64,000 nucleotides of DNA from Trachythela sp. YZ-2020 (Eukaryota > Cnidaria > Anthozoa > Malacalcyonacea > Clavulariidae), in contig JADLSH010000367.1 in NCBI GenBank assembly GCA_016169945.1, forward strand, positions 4,028,001 to 4,092,000. The letters are read 5' to 3'. The position numbers were made by a program, and so were the translations under genes. Under the pieces are notes generated by a model. The model had not been told where the DNA came from. It worked only from the letters and a program-made list of their open reading frames with translations, and ran no database searches. Positions 52,755 through 64,000 of this stretch are shown piece by piece (position 1 is the stretch's first letter; every line of letters starts with the position of its first letter).

Positions 52755-55700
52755 TCAAACTGACGTGGTTTTAGCTGGCGTTTGTGTAGGACGAATCGTA
52801 TTAGTTATTCTACCCAAATCAGTTCGACTTCGGCGACAAATTGACTTCAAAAGATGTTGGCGAAATTCTGGTGTGAGAAGAATAAATACCAGGGGATTCA
52901 CAACTGCAGCAAAGATTGGAATTAAAAATCTTATCTGTAGGAAAGTAAGAGAAAATTCGACTTCTTCATTTCTGGAGACAATAAACACTGGGACCCAGTA
53001 CACGAACCACATGACAATACCAGGTAAAATTACCAACAAAATTCTCCATGTTATTCTGATGTTTTGTTTTATTCGATTGTTCCCGTAATGATCTGTTTCT
53101 TGAAAAACTCTCTTTCGCTTACAAATCACAACTCTTGCGATGATAGCATAAGAAATTATGGTAATTAACGTTGGAATGGCAAACGCAATAGAAAAATTAC
53201 AACAAGTTATAATAAAATCATCTACTACATCCATTTCACTTACGAAATAGTCAAGAAGTGTCGCAATTACAGAGAAAATCCATATAAAGATAATAACCTT
53301 TGTACAACGTGATCGCGGTAAAATACGATGGCACAGTGGTTTTGCAATTGCCAGCATTCTGTCGACACTGATGCAAGCAAAACTGATAAGTGATGCCATG
53401 GAGCAAAATATTTCAGAGAAAAAACGAAGATGATCGCCAATTTCAGGTTCAATTTTTTCGTAAAGTATTAGAAGAGACAGAATTGGATTGACGACAACCA
53501 TAAGTGTGTCAGCTAACGTCAAACTCGCGACAAAATTATTGGTAAAACTTCGTATCTTTGGTAACTGAATAAACGTCAGCAAGATAAAACCATTGAATAA
53601 TATGCCCAACACCATGAGACAGATGAGCATGACAGGCAGCCATTTGTGAAACATTGGGGAACAAGGATGATTTTCTATTTCTTCCTCGATCTCATGAACA
53701 AAATGTATGATATCTTCTAACGACTCGTTTACATCTATCATAAATACGCGTCTAAAATAAAAATGAGAAATTTCGTGACAATCCCATGCATCTACTCTAA
53801 TTAGAAACGTAACTCTGAAGTAAATTATGTAGGTTGATATACAATGCAGATATGGAGGATCCGAATTTCCAACCTCTCATCCCTTGCGCGCGATGTCTTG
53901 TACAGTAGGACCTGTTCATATAGACAGATGAAAATTTCCTATATATGAACACGTCAGCTTGCTTACTGGGATGAAATCATGCAAGAAAGCGAAATTTCGG
54001 ATATTGCCGTTTAATAAAGAAGGATTATATATATTAAATGGTGGAATCGCATCGGTTAAAAGTCCCAATTTTCCTTAAATCGCCTTAAATTAACTCGCAT
54101 TGCTTAAAGTCAATTCAGCCTTTGTAGGCTGCCATGTAAAATGTTATTAAACCAACTATCTATCTATCTCTATCTAAAGCAATTATTTTTCTTTCAAACA
54201 AAGCATGAAAAATACTAAAATCGTAAACTGATGTGTTGCGTGACTCAAACGGAACAGTTTTGCAAGTGCGTATTATCGTAACTAAATTCGAATTTTATCT
54301 CGGCAGTGCCAGTGGGATGCGGAAAAACTCCATATATGATCACATAGAAATATTTGTCGGCAATAACCGAGACATCCCGTCATTTTATACCTTGCATCCG
54401 TTTCCTATCACCCAAATAAACGTTATTTCTCTTCCCGGTAAACCTATTGTCGATCTTCTGCATGTAATTGCGGTTGATATAACAAAAATTAATAAGATTT
54501 TTATATATAAGATGAACATTTTCTGCGAATTGCTATTTTATCATTCGGGCTAAGTCGGGACATCAAGTTCGATTACGTTTCTGTTCCCATATCAATTGGG
54601 TTAACCCACTAAACAATCAGATATGAAATACAAGGCTACAAAATTCACAGACTAGACCGGAAACGCAGGAGAGGAGGCGGTGTATGCATTTATACACGCA
54701 ACAATTTAAAGTCAAAAGTTCTTAATGACCTTTCATATATATCTGATTCGGGCCTCCACCAACTATGGGTGCAAATACAGTTGAACAAAAACAAATCTAT
54801 AATTGTCTGTGTAACGTATAAGCCACCAAATTGTCCTGTAGCATGTATCAAAGGAAGTCGGTAATCTTCGAGTTAAGCCCCTCGAGTTAAGCCCCATCGA
54901 GTTAAGCCCTTTTCGAGTTAAGCCCCGACCACGCCCTAACCACGCCCTTTTTCGCCGGGGGCTTAACTCGAAGTACGAAACACGATTTGAGTTATTCGAG
55001 TTAAGCCCCGGGGCTTAACTCAAAGTTTGACAAAGAAGTTGTTGTTCGAGTTAAGCCCCAACTTTTGAAGCATGTCAACGAGTGAAGTATATAAAGTCCG
55101 AAAATAGCCTGAAAATAACCAGAACATTAGTCACGAAGTGCTAAAACATAGAAACTTTTTCCGAAAATAACTAATCGTTAATATAACAAGATTGTCCAAC
55201 AATATTTTAGGTTTTTTTATATTATATTCAAATAACAGTAAACAGGTAATTATTTATACTTTTATGGTTCTTTCACCCACAACAGTCAACACAACGGAAA
55301 CAATATATTTTAAAATTATAAAGTAGATATAATCCTATAACGTTCATATTTGACAAATTGTTTCAATGTTGACCATATCGATAAATTAACAGTTCTCGCA
55401 GAGTGATCGGTAACAGAACGCAACCAAAGTAAAGACTAAAGGGGTGGGAAGGGTGGAAATTTTGAAAAAAGGAATCCTATATATAGGAGGGCTATATATT
55501 CCACGCAATCAACGATTTGCCGTCAGTTTTACTTCTGCGCAGACCCTCGTTGCCTTGGAATTAAACCATTTGCCAGCAATATTAAAACTCCACCCAATGA
55601 AGTTAACGTCAAGAGAGATTCACAACTGTCATCGGACGATATATCCCTCCTACTGCACAGAGGAATCCCAGTAACATACGATGTGTCCGAATACATTGAA

Positions 55701-57829
55701 ACAATTTGTCAAATATGAACGTTATAGGATTATATCTACTTTATAATTAGTATATTGTTTCCGTTGTGTTGGCTGTTGTGGGTGAAAGAACAACTAGTAT
55801 AAATAATTACCTGTTTACTGTTATTTGAATATAATATAAAAAAACCTAAAATATTGTTGGACAATCTTGTTATATTAACGATTAGTTATTTTCGGAAAAG
55901 GTTTCTGTGTTTTAGCACTTCGTAACTAATGTTCTGGTTATTTTCAGGCTATTTTCGGACTTTATATACTTCACTCGTTGACATACTTCAAAAGTGGGGG
56001 CTTAACTCGAACAACAACTTCTTTGTTGCCCCGGGGCTTAACTCGAGTAACCCAAATCGTGTTTCGTACTTCGAGTTAAGCCCCCGGCGAAAAGGGGTGT
56101 GGTTAGGGCGTGGTCGGGGCTTAACTCGAAAAGGGCTTAACTCGAGGGGCTTAACTCGAGGGGCTTAACTCGAAGATTACCGACCTCGTATCAAAGACGA
56201 ACTTAAACCAATGTACATCGAAGCATTCATGATGCAGCCACAGATTGTTATAATGGGTGACCTAAACTGTAATCTCCTCAATAATTCGAGCGTCGATGCG
56301 AAGGCACTTTTAGATACTTGTAACGAACTTAACTTGAGTCAAATTATTGAAGAACCGACGAGGATTACCGCACAAACTAGATCGTTACTGGACGTTATAA
56401 TGATTGCGCCCCTTTCCAAAGTTAAAACCAGTGGTGTTATGAACACAGGGATAAGCGACCACTGTTTGGTATATTGTATACTCAAAGTAAAGACCAAAAA
56501 GCCCAAATCTAAACATATACATGTGAGAAGCTATAAAAGTTTTGACCCACAAGAGAAGTCGCACAACTTCCTCTACATGAGATATATACTCAGTCCATGA
56601 TGTAAACTCAAAGCTTGACCTGTTTAATGAATTATTTTTAAACACTTTAAACAGACATGCACCGACGTTTAAAATATTTTCGTAAGTCAAATAATTCAGA
56701 AGATTGAACCAGTTATAAGCAACTTAGAAATAAACTTCATCAGCACGCAAAAATCTTATACCGATAACGGAAGTGAAAGATCTTGGTATGTTCATCGATT
56801 CTCTCTTATCCTATACAATAAACATATTCAGGCCTTATCCTCTTCTTGTATTTCTAAATTAGGCCAAATCAATAGGGTGAAACATTTATTTGACCAGAAG
56901 ACCCTCGCTATGATTATACATACATTTGTAATGAGTAAAATCAATTACTGTTCATCCGCAGAGGTTCATTCGTATGGTCTAATACATCAGAAGGCAATAT
57001 TGACAAAATTCAATTAATTCAAAATTATGCCGCAAAAATAATATCGGGTGTGCAGAAATTTGATCATATATCTCCAACAATAAGTGCACTTGGATGGCTA
57101 CCAATTAAAGAACACTTGTTATACAGAGATACACTATTAATGTTTAAATGTATAAATGGCCAAGCTCCTTCATATCTCTGTGATAAATTCAAACAAAGAG
57201 ATCAAGTTCACGATCGTAATACAAGAAGTAATGAAGATTTAGATATCCCAAAGTTTCGGACTTGTACTGGACAAATAACTTTTAAGTATAGAGGTACAAA
57301 ATTATATATGGAACGAACTTGATAAAGAGACAAAATTAATAACTATAATCTAAACAGTTTTAAAATAAAACTTAAGACTGATCTAATGAAGAAGCATTGA
57401 TAGTGAACTTTTCCACATAAAGATACAGTTTGCTTTTAAACTTTTTTTATAAATATAATAATATTAAATTAGATAATTTCTTAAATATTATGTAGAAATT
57501 TTCTTACATTTATACCTGTAAATTGCCATTGAAAAACCCATTTGGGAATGTCAAATAAGTATAATAATAATAATAATAAAAGTACCCGATTAGGGATAAA
57601 ATACAGATACAGATTATTGTTACTTGAAAAAATGTCATATTTAAAAAAAATAATATATAGGTTTAACATTCTTTTACATTAAAGTGATAATATTATCTAT
57701 ATAGACTACAACGAAACGTTATGAAAAAAATTTGTGAACAATTACTTACTTCTCTTCACATATCGTGACTGAAATATTTAATGGTATATCTATTCCAGTC
57801 ATATCAGTGCTATAGTTGAAAACATCCAT
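52755..57829 (-). CDS. Rhodopsin-like (class A) GPCR, 2 exons
   Basis: Exon 1 (57829-57750) gives MDVFNYSTDMTGIDIPLNIS with two N-glycosylation sequons (NYS, NIS) and ends at gtaagt. Exon 2 (53751-52755) starts after ttattttag. Phases match (2+1 bases), giving 358 residues. Seven hydrophobic segments are visible. Class A landmarks: Asn80 in TM1 (GILFNGF), Asp108 in TM2 (SLTLAD), DRM at 157-159 in place of DRY, Trp and Pro in TM6 (VYWVP), and NPLVF at 312-316 in place of NPxxY. The usual TM3 cysteine, 25 residues before the DRM Arg, is absent. The tail is basic and Ser/Thr-rich. The ligand is unknown. Exon 2 alone also starts with an in-frame Met, so a shorter 328-residue start is possible. 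The intron is 4.0 kb and holds a LINE and a foldback element. Confidence 0.85.
54230..57590 (+). pseudogene. APE-type LINE remnant split by a foldback transposon
   Basis: Left piece (about 54560-54853): GYKIHRLDRKRRRGGGVCIY, then LHQLWVQIQLNKNKSIIVCV and TYKPPNCPVACIK. Right piece (from 56197): DELKPMYIEA, VIMGDLNCNLL, EPTRITAQTRSLLDVIMI and GISDHCLVY. These are the metal-binding and catalytic motifs of an APE-like endonuclease (GDLN, SDH). With one copy of the 9-bp duplication ignored, the two pieces are in one frame. The reverse-transcriptase core is deleted; the C-terminal region resumes at about 56760-57360 (KLGQINRVKHLF, ISALGWLPIKEHLLYRDTLL, MFKCINGQAPSYL). It ends near an (ATA)n tail at 57562-57580. 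Stops and the deletion make it inactive. It lies in the GPCR intron on the opposite strand; the left limit is uncertain. Confidence 0.75.
54854..56187. mobile_element. Mutator-like foldback element (1334 bp)
   Basis: The ends GAAGTCGGTAATCTTCGAGT and ACTCGAAGATTACCGACCTC are inverted repeats with one mismatch. GTATCAAAG is duplicated exactly on both sides (54845-54853 and 56188-56196). The arms, about 500 bp each (54854-55369 and 55701-56187), are highly similar inverted copies, with many CGAGTTAAGCCCC words near both ends. The central 330 bp are unique and encode nothing recognisable. Long inverted arms plus a 9-bp duplication fit Mutator-like elements. No transposase, so non-autonomous. Confidence 0.85.
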
Positions 57830-57839
57830 TATGTTTTTA

Positions 57840-58342
57840 TCTGTAAAGTTGAGCGTGTGACGATAGTTTCCAACAAGTCTTCTTTTACAGCACTAAAACT
57901 ATGCTATATTGCCCAATTTAATGGCAAATTTGATCGTTTACGCTACTAAATAACACCTTGTTTATACTTTATGGCGGTCGCTTTTATGAAAGTATATGCA
58001 GCGGAACTAGTTTTACATGCCGCATTAGTAATTTAGTACCATTAAAAATTTATCATTACCTGTGAATAATGAAAAAGGTCAATATGTGTTAAGGATAATT
58101 TACATAAAGATAAATTTTCGCGATCTAGATGTGCTACACGTAATGATGGAAGAATAAAATATTTAAACCGAATTCTATATAATAATACAGAATGACTCAA
58201 CTGTAGTAACTAATATTGATGAATAATAGATTTGCTGTTCGTTTGTAAAATTTCATAAAGGGCAAAATCCAACTAGATCAACCTCGTTCCTCTTCTCTTA
58301 CATGAAAGTAAACAAAAGTGGCAGTGACAATGCAACTAGATA
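57840..58342. other. Upstream region of the GPCR
   Basis: Exon 1 has a good acceptor-like sequence (caactttacag) at about 57840, just upstream of its ATG, so a further 5' non-coding exon may lie to the right. Nothing else recognised. Confidence 0.4.
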
Positions 58343-58498
58343 CGTTTACACGCTGCCATTTGTCGGGCCGATTTCAGATCAGCACATTACCCCTGACTAT
58401 ACTGAATGATATTTGAAAAATAGGTGCATGGAAAACGTCATCTGAAACATCATCAACTGAAAATACTATTCGGCCCGACAAATCGCAGCGTGTAAACG
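58343..58498. mobile_element. MITE with TA duplication
   Basis: The ends CGTTTACACGCTGCCATTTG and CAAATCGCAGCGTGTAAACG are inverted repeats with one mismatch, flanked by TA on both sides (58341-58342 and 58499-58500). 156 bp. A truncated relative is nested in the MITE at 27691-28018. Confidence 0.8.
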
Positions 58499-58500
58499 TA

Positions 58501-59190
58501 GATTTATTCAAAGGACAAAGACTATATATAGAAGCTTCGACTTTCAGAGGGTGATAGCCTATATCTGTCTTATAGTTAATATTAATTATACATATATGCT
58601 CTGACTCCTATATTTACACTGAATAATAAGTTCCAATTTATGATTGCATTTCTAAATTGGTTTGCAGGTGACAATACATTGTCGGAATTGTATATAATTA
58701 TTGTATGCGTCTCAGATGATAATATATTACAAGCATTTTAACTAGCTTGATGAATTTTAAACTAAAATTAAATTGCTAATACGAAATAAATAACACGCAA
58801 GTATTGAAGCTTAATGTATAGTGGAAGAAGAAATAATGTACAAATCTCCGAAAACGTCAGATTTCAAGTTTTTAGTTATCTTGCTGACATATACTAGTTT
58901 ATAAAACATATAGCTAAAACGTTTAATATTTTGCTTAATTACGTCAGTTATATACCTATGGCTATTGCATGTGTGGCTACTGATGAGAAGAAATTGATAT
59001 AATTAAATGCAAATTGAATTGATGGAAATGAAAAAGCTGGTTGTGTGTAGATTTACAATTATCCTTTGGCTTTGCGCACCGAGCATTTGAGATTTCAATA
59101 AAAAAGTTGAAAAATATATAGCAGTTTTGAGGACACGGACATTCCCCCCCTGATTATCAGTTAAAGCGCTTGCAGAGGGTACAGCATATT
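58501..59190. other. Intergenic DNA
   Basis: No gene or clear repeat recognised. Confidence 0.4.
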
Positions 59191-59689
59191 AGAGACCTTT
59201 AGATCGAGGTTTACGCCGAACCGCTAACGTCTACGGGTCACGTGACCCTATCCCGACGCCACGTTTGAGGTTTTCAACGCGAGTTTCGAACGTCAAGAGG
59301 TGGGTCTACACGTTTGTAATTTCCCTCAGGGTTTATTTGTGTTTTTTATGTCATGTTTCACGTATCCACACTATGCGCATACACAGTACTTATTATTCTA
59401 GCAGGAAAGACGAATTTGAAGTCGAAATAGTTGATTCTTCGCATTTTATTTTGACTCGAACATGATACGCTTGGAGGAGCGAAATCCAACATGGCGGCGA
59501 TCAACACTTGATTCTTCGGTAGACTTTAAGACTTATAAAGCGCATTTCACTTCTCGTTTAGATCCTTCGAAGAACATCATCTGAGTCGACTTCAAATATA
59601 AGTCGAAAAATGTTCGAACTGCAAACGGCAAACCGCTAACGTCAAACGGCGGTCACAGGTTTGCGGTAAACCTAAATCTAAAGGTCTCT
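59191..59689. mobile_element. 499-bp MITE-like element
   Basis: AGAGACCTTTAGATCGAGGT at the left and a right end whose complement is AGAGACCTTTAGATTTAGGT are terminal inverted repeats. ACCGCTAACGTC recurs near both ends. ATT is present on both sides. The interior is not palindromic and holds no transposase. The terminal motif also occurs near 50769. Confidence 0.7.
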
Positions 59690-60011
59690 ATTGACTTGCG
59701 CAGGCTATGTACCGCTCGAAATACCCCAGAATAGAAGACCTAAACTAAAGGGACTAGGATGGCTGCCTATACAAAGGAACGTCTATACAATGTCAATGGG
59801 ATATAGCAAAATTAGCTCATCAATCTATATATATATAATGAGGATTCTCCAATCAGTGAACAACACGTTGTAAACTCATATGATTTTAGATCACTTACTG
59901 CTCCAAAACTATAGAACTAGTAAGGAAATAAATATAAAACAGGAACGTTCCAAGACAAGCGGCAAATAATCTCATATTTTACAAGCTACAACCTATATCG
60001 CCGAAATAAGG
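59690..60011. other. Intergenic DNA
   Basis: A short frame with RRPKLKGLGWLPIQRNV recalls the 'ELGWLPV' segment after a LINE reverse transcriptase, but nothing around it supports the match. Confidence 0.35.
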
Positions 60012-60492
60012 AAAGGGCCTTAGCCAACGGTGAAAATGCGAGTGACATTTGTCGCACCAATTATTTCACAGAAAATATTTTTTTTCTTCTTTAAAGAATT
60101 ACACTGAATGATTATTTAGTAACTGATAATCTGAACCATTATTATTGAACCACGGGAGTGTACGTGATTTTGAATGTATATATTATCTGGGTATCAGAGT
60201 GGTCTCAGAATGCACGAAATACTCTTTTAGAACCCTCACACTTTCCAAAAAATTCTAAGTTATGTAACCTCCTACTTATAGACAGTTCAATTTGTAAACG
60301 TTCATGTTGTGTTCACAGAAGCAATACACACGCGAAAATTCAGCATATCGATTTGTAAAATACAATTAATGGTTATTATTGTTATCAATATGTTTATTTA
60401 TTATCCAAATTCGGGCATTTTGGGTAAACTTTAAAATTCGGGCAAAATTTTGTTTGCCTCCCCAAATGAAGTTGCGCCCGTACGCCTATGCG
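60012..60492. repeat. Unclassified dispersed repeat X, copy 2
   Basis: Direct-orientation relative of 33296-33958 with the same order of shared blocks and the same end 'ccaaatgaagttgcgcccgt'. It is shorter and lacks the extra middle part of copy 1. Confidence 0.65.
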
Positions 60493-60514
60493 TTCAAATG
60501 GTTCCCTATACGTG

Positions 60515-60765
60515 GTCTAGCACACTGTTGGTTATGAGACAAACCTCGAAAACAACGTGAAACGGAAAAGAACTAAATACACAGAATTAATAAGGCAGCA
60601 AAGTCAAAATTTTGACAATGTTAAATTTATCATATCTCTATTGAGCTCTCTATAGGTGTTTTTACGAAAGAATGTTCAACTTTTTTAGATATGTTAGGTA
60701 ATGTTGGTCTTGATAAAAACCACCAAATGTACTGTGTTAGAAAAATGATTACTATTGCCATTACG
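60515..60765 (+). pseudogene. Restriction-like-endonuclease LINE tail, fragment
   Basis: The plus strand encodes VGYETNLENNVKRKRTKYTE and LIRQQSQNFDNVKF, then a broken LLSSL region. Same family as 30196-31256 but a different copy, without ends. Confidence 0.6.
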
Positions 60766-60777
60766 GCATTAGAACTA

Positions 60778-60970
60778 TATAATTGTAAATCTCACTTATT
60801 AAGGTAACTTACAATTGGCTATTTGATTCACAACTATAGACTAGAGAAGAAAAAAAATTTAAACAAGAAACATGCAAATATATATTATATACATACAAAT
60901 CAACTAGATATTTCAAAAAGGTAATAAGTCGGGATTTTCCCATTCCTTATTTCGGCAGCATGCAGAAGAT
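60778..60970 (-). mobile_element. Inverted 3' UTR piece of the same LINE family
   Basis: 'attgtaaatctcacttatta' and 'cccattccttatttcg' match the plus-strand view of the copy at 30196-31256 (30246 on, and 30387), so this piece lies in the opposite orientation to the copies on either side. Confidence 0.55.
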
Positions 60971-60984
60971 GTAATAATTGGATC

Positions 60985-61527
60985 TTCCAGGTTACAAAAT
61001 CCCATCCATCATCACTGGTGACAGCTACCGTCCAGATTTGCTTCTATCAACTCAGTTCAAGTGGATGTCTCTATATTGTTGAACTATTAACTGTTGGTTT
61101 CGAATCAAATCTCCAAAATAACGTTAAACGCAAAAAATATAAATATTCAGAATTAATTAGGGAAAAACGTAAACATTTTAAATCAGTTAAATTTATAAAT
61201 CTATCGATTAGCTCTCTTGGTGTCTTCAAACGAATGTTCGACATTCATAGAAATGCTCAAAGATCTTGGCTAGTTGGCCTTGAAAAGAATCACCAATTCT
61301 GCATCAAACCGAATGACGACGATTGCGATCCGAACAACATATTATATATTTTGTTATCGAAATAAGGAATGCACATAAAATCCAGAATTTTTAACATTTT
61401 GAAATTTGTGCTGTGTATTTGTTATATGTTATCGGTTGTGTATATAGAGTATTATAGTCATTATTGATTCAAGTAGCCGGTTGTAAATTACCTTCTATAA
61501 GTGAATTGTATATATAATCTAAAAAAT

Positions 61528-61569
<42 letters not shown>
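60985..61569 (+). pseudogene. Restriction-like-endonuclease LINE tail with intact 3' end
   Basis: The frame encodes SSGCLYIVELLTVGFESNLQ, NNVKRKKYKYSELIREKRKH and FKSVKFINLSISSLGVF, matching the copy at 30196-31256 except for small insertions. The 3' UTR ('tagagtattatagtcattat', 'caagtagccggttgtaaatt') also matches. It ends in a (ATT)n tract at 61530-61569. Frameshifted after SSLGVF. Confidence 0.75.
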
Positions 61570-62259
61570 GTCGCTAGGGCAACAGCGACTATAGGTTTCG
61601 ACTTGCATTCAGAGGCCAAGTCCTCTGGCTTGCATTTGTCGACAATCTGCAATGTGCAATGTGCAATAGTTCCGTGGATGCTCTAAAACGGTATTAATAT
61701 ATTCATGTAGGCCTAAATCGGAATATAGTTAATACAGATAATTCAACATGCTTACGGCGAGTGTCTGAAGTGAAAATTAAATTTTAGGAATGCCTTCCCT
61801 AACAGACAACTAAAACCTTATCACAAAACATCATTCTCTCATCATAGAGACATCGAAAAAAAACTTACGTCGCTGAGACCTGAAACTATTAAAAAGTGAA
61901 AATAAGATTTCCCTGTGGAGAATCGAACTCGAGCAGCTTCATAATTTATCGTGAATAATCGACAGCAAAGTTTTTTTCTATTTCAAACAGTTCCGTAAAG
62001 ATATCCTCGCCATTATTGGAAGCGAGAGATGCTGGGGCACAGTGACTATAGGTAATTCAGCTTGCATTTGTCTGCAATCGGCAATCATGGTCACAAAACA
62101 ACGTCTTTATACTACAAAGAATTTGGACCAAATTTGTTTAGGCATAATCGAGCATGCACAATCAATCTGATATGCTCCCACATTCACAAGAGAAAGAAGG
62201 TTGAATTGAATATTCGATTTACTACAAGGAATTGCCCCATATGTGCTCCCAAATACATC
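61570..62259. other. Intergenic DNA
   Basis: No gene recognised. 'gcgactataggtttcgacttgcatt' and 'gtgactataggtaattcagcttgcatt' (about 61587 and 62041) hint at a diverged direct repeat. Confidence 0.4.
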
Positions 62260-63655
62260 GGTATATCTTAATACCCCAGGGAGCACGCTGCCACGCTTGG
62301 CTATTCTCTCCATCCCTTAAATAGCCCCAACGACTTCTTGTTGGTATTATTACTGGTATTTTTCAATTTTCCCCTTTTCCTTGCTGTCTACTCTAGTGTA
62401 GAAAGGGCAGGCCACATCCACAACCAGGACTGTTCTCTTTTCTTTGCTCGCGCTCAGAATAACAATATCGGGTTTGTTATACTCTACAAGGTGGTCAGTC
62501 TGGATCCGAAAGTCTGCTTTGAGCGTCCTTTCATTATTACTTTCAATGTACTTATTCAAACTGTTCATTTCAATTGTCACGCAATCCTCAATACTGATCA
62601 TTCCCCTGCCGCCCTCCGATCTTTTCCAATATAACCTGTCTACATCCGCTTGCGGGTATAAGGCGCGGTAAATCGTAAGCAGTTTCTCGTTTTCCGGTCT
62701 GAAGTTCTTCTTTTGTCCAATCGATAATGCCAACACCATACTGCACGACAGAGACAGTTCTAGTGTTCATTGCTTTTATGATGTTCCCTCCGTTTAGTTT
62801 GCACTTGAGGATTTTTCTAACACGACGGAAATATTCCTTTTGGACTTTTTGCTTCATCCCACTGTTCTTTATATCATCTACTTGAAGCACCCCGAGGTAC
62901 TTGTATCCATCATCGTCACCATTCAGTGCTCGGATTACCTTGTTATCAGGTAAATTTATTCCTTCACAACTTATCAGCTTTCCCCTTTTCATTATCAGGG
63001 TCGCACAGTTTGATATCCCAAACTCCATTCTTAAGTCTTCACTAACAACTCTGACTGCACAAGTGAATCTACCTGGTTCCCATAGATCTCGAGGTCGTCC
63101 ATGAATAATAGATTGTTGATAACTCCATTTCCCTTTCCCAGGTCATAACCGGCCTTATATATAGTACCAACGTTAGCGGGATTAAAGATGTTTACTTATA
63201 AATAATATGGGTGAAAGACTGTCACCTTGGAAAATTCCTCTCTTTATATTCACCTCACCAAGTACTTCATTTCCAGCTGTCAATTCGTTCCACGTACCTT
63301 TTCATATTGTTTTGGAGGAATCCAAACATATTTCGGAACATAACCATGCACTGGATCATCCATAAATGTGGCACCATATCGAATGCCTTCCTGAAATCTA
63401 TCCAACCATTCCGAGGCCTGTTAACCTTCTCTTGCAATTCTTAATTATCATTTTGTCGATTAACACCTGGTCCTTTGTCCCTCTAGAGCCCTTTCGGCAC
63501 CCTTTCTGTTCATCTGGCAATAATTCCCTTTTGTCAAGGTGTTCGTACATTTCATTAGCTAGCAACCCATGAGAATCTTCCACATCACCGGGAGGCAGGT
63601 AATAGGTCTAAAGTTGGTTACTGCAGCTCCCTTTTATAGAAGGACTTGTTTTTTG
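62260..63655 (-). pseudogene. Decayed LINE: reverse transcriptase C-terminal half and restriction-like endonuclease
   Basis: Minus-strand pieces in order: [14 protein letters not shown] (about 63630); [40 protein letters not shown] followed by GDSLSPILF; MEFGISNCATLIMKRGKLIS; YKYLGVLQVDDIKNSGMKQK; EYFRRVRKILKCKLNGGNII; RALYPQADVDRLYWKRSEGG; then KPDIVIL, VVDVACPFYTRV and KEKGKIEKYQ. The last motifs (PD...D...K) fit a C-terminal restriction-like endonuclease. The frame changes repeatedly, and the YxDD box region is damaged. It is a different lineage from the 30.2-31.3 kb copy. The 5' end is missing at about 63655. Confidence 0.75.
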
Positions 63656-64000
63656 CGGCTGTGAATAATATTTAAATGCCCAAGATAGTGGAAAGAAAAA
63701 TAAAACTCCACCTGGGTTAATATGGAACTGATTAAACTCCGTAGAAAGAAACGATCGCTTTATCGAAAGGCAAAGAAAGGTAAAAAAGAGAATGTCTGGT
63801 CAGAATATTGCCAATTATATAAATTTCTCAAAAACAAATCGTCCGAAGGAATTATATAAATATACTTGTAGAAGAATGAGTAGTAAATCGAAACCCAAAA
63901 CCTTTTTCGAGGTACGTAAAATCGAAACACAAGATTAAATATAATAATATAATATAATATAATATCGCGATTCAGGTCGATCTTACCAAATTTGTAGGAA
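63656..64000. other. Window end, no gene
   Basis: No gene recognised. An (AATAT)n-type tract lies at 63938-63965. The Lys/Arg-rich plus-strand words near 63720-63890 are too short to call. Confidence 0.4.

Noticed and set aside
59691..59873. Frame with GLGWLPIQ, recalling a LINE post-polymerase segment
   Set aside because: The match is only a few residues long and neither flank supports a LINE.

Overview
The window is eukaryotic: AT-rich, with long spliced genes, GT-AG introns, tRNA-derived SINEs, several LINE lineages and many palindromic DNA transposons. A spliced fibroblast growth factor gene and a complete MELK kinase gene point to a eumetazoan. Intron sizes and the repeat types fit a cnidarian, perhaps an anthozoan. 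The species is inference; the window alone does not fix it.

I could join five protein-coding loci. (1) 1978-5466 (+): a secreted 1162-residue protein with a long disordered Lys/Glu/Gln-rich region and a C-terminal SGNH/GDSL hydrolase domain, in one exon. (2) 9136-9867 (+): an unrecognised 243-residue acidic protein in one exon. (3) 17067-36138 (-): a MELK-type kinase rebuilt from 23 exons whose phases all agree. They give 612 residues with kinase, UBA-like and KA1 domains, and include one GC-AG intron. (4) 39982-44062 (-): an FGF-family protein from three exons, 253 residues. (5) 52755-57829 (-): a rhodopsin-like GPCR from two exons, 358 residues. Its 4.0 kb intron holds a LINE that is itself split by a foldback transposon. 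Loci 3 and 4 are neighbours on the same strand, about 3.8 kb apart; nothing shows that they work together.

Most of the rest is mobile DNA. 0-9 kb: short palindromes, a fragment resembling an N-terminus common in cnidarian repeat families, the SGNH gene and two Harbinger-like MITEs. 9-17 kb: the orphan gene, a 2.0 kb foldback (11.6-13.6 kb) and a nested foldback with a 13-copy tandem core (14.2-16.1 kb). 17-36 kb: MELK, its introns holding MITEs, SINEs, LINE tails and a plus-strand exon-like relic. 36-44 kb: small palindromes and the FGF gene. 44-52 kb: a hAT transposase relic split by a 1 kb palindrome, a decayed LINE, and two weaker retroelement traces. 52-58 kb: the GPCR. 58-64 kb: MITEs, rearranged copies of a restriction-like-endonuclease LINE, and a second decayed LINE of a related type.

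I found no prokaryote-style operon, CRISPR array or defence system. The most unusual signals are nested and target-specific transposition: LINE copies stacked inside (TAA)n tracts, and a Mutator-like foldback with a clean 9-bp duplication inside a LINE endonuclease domain.
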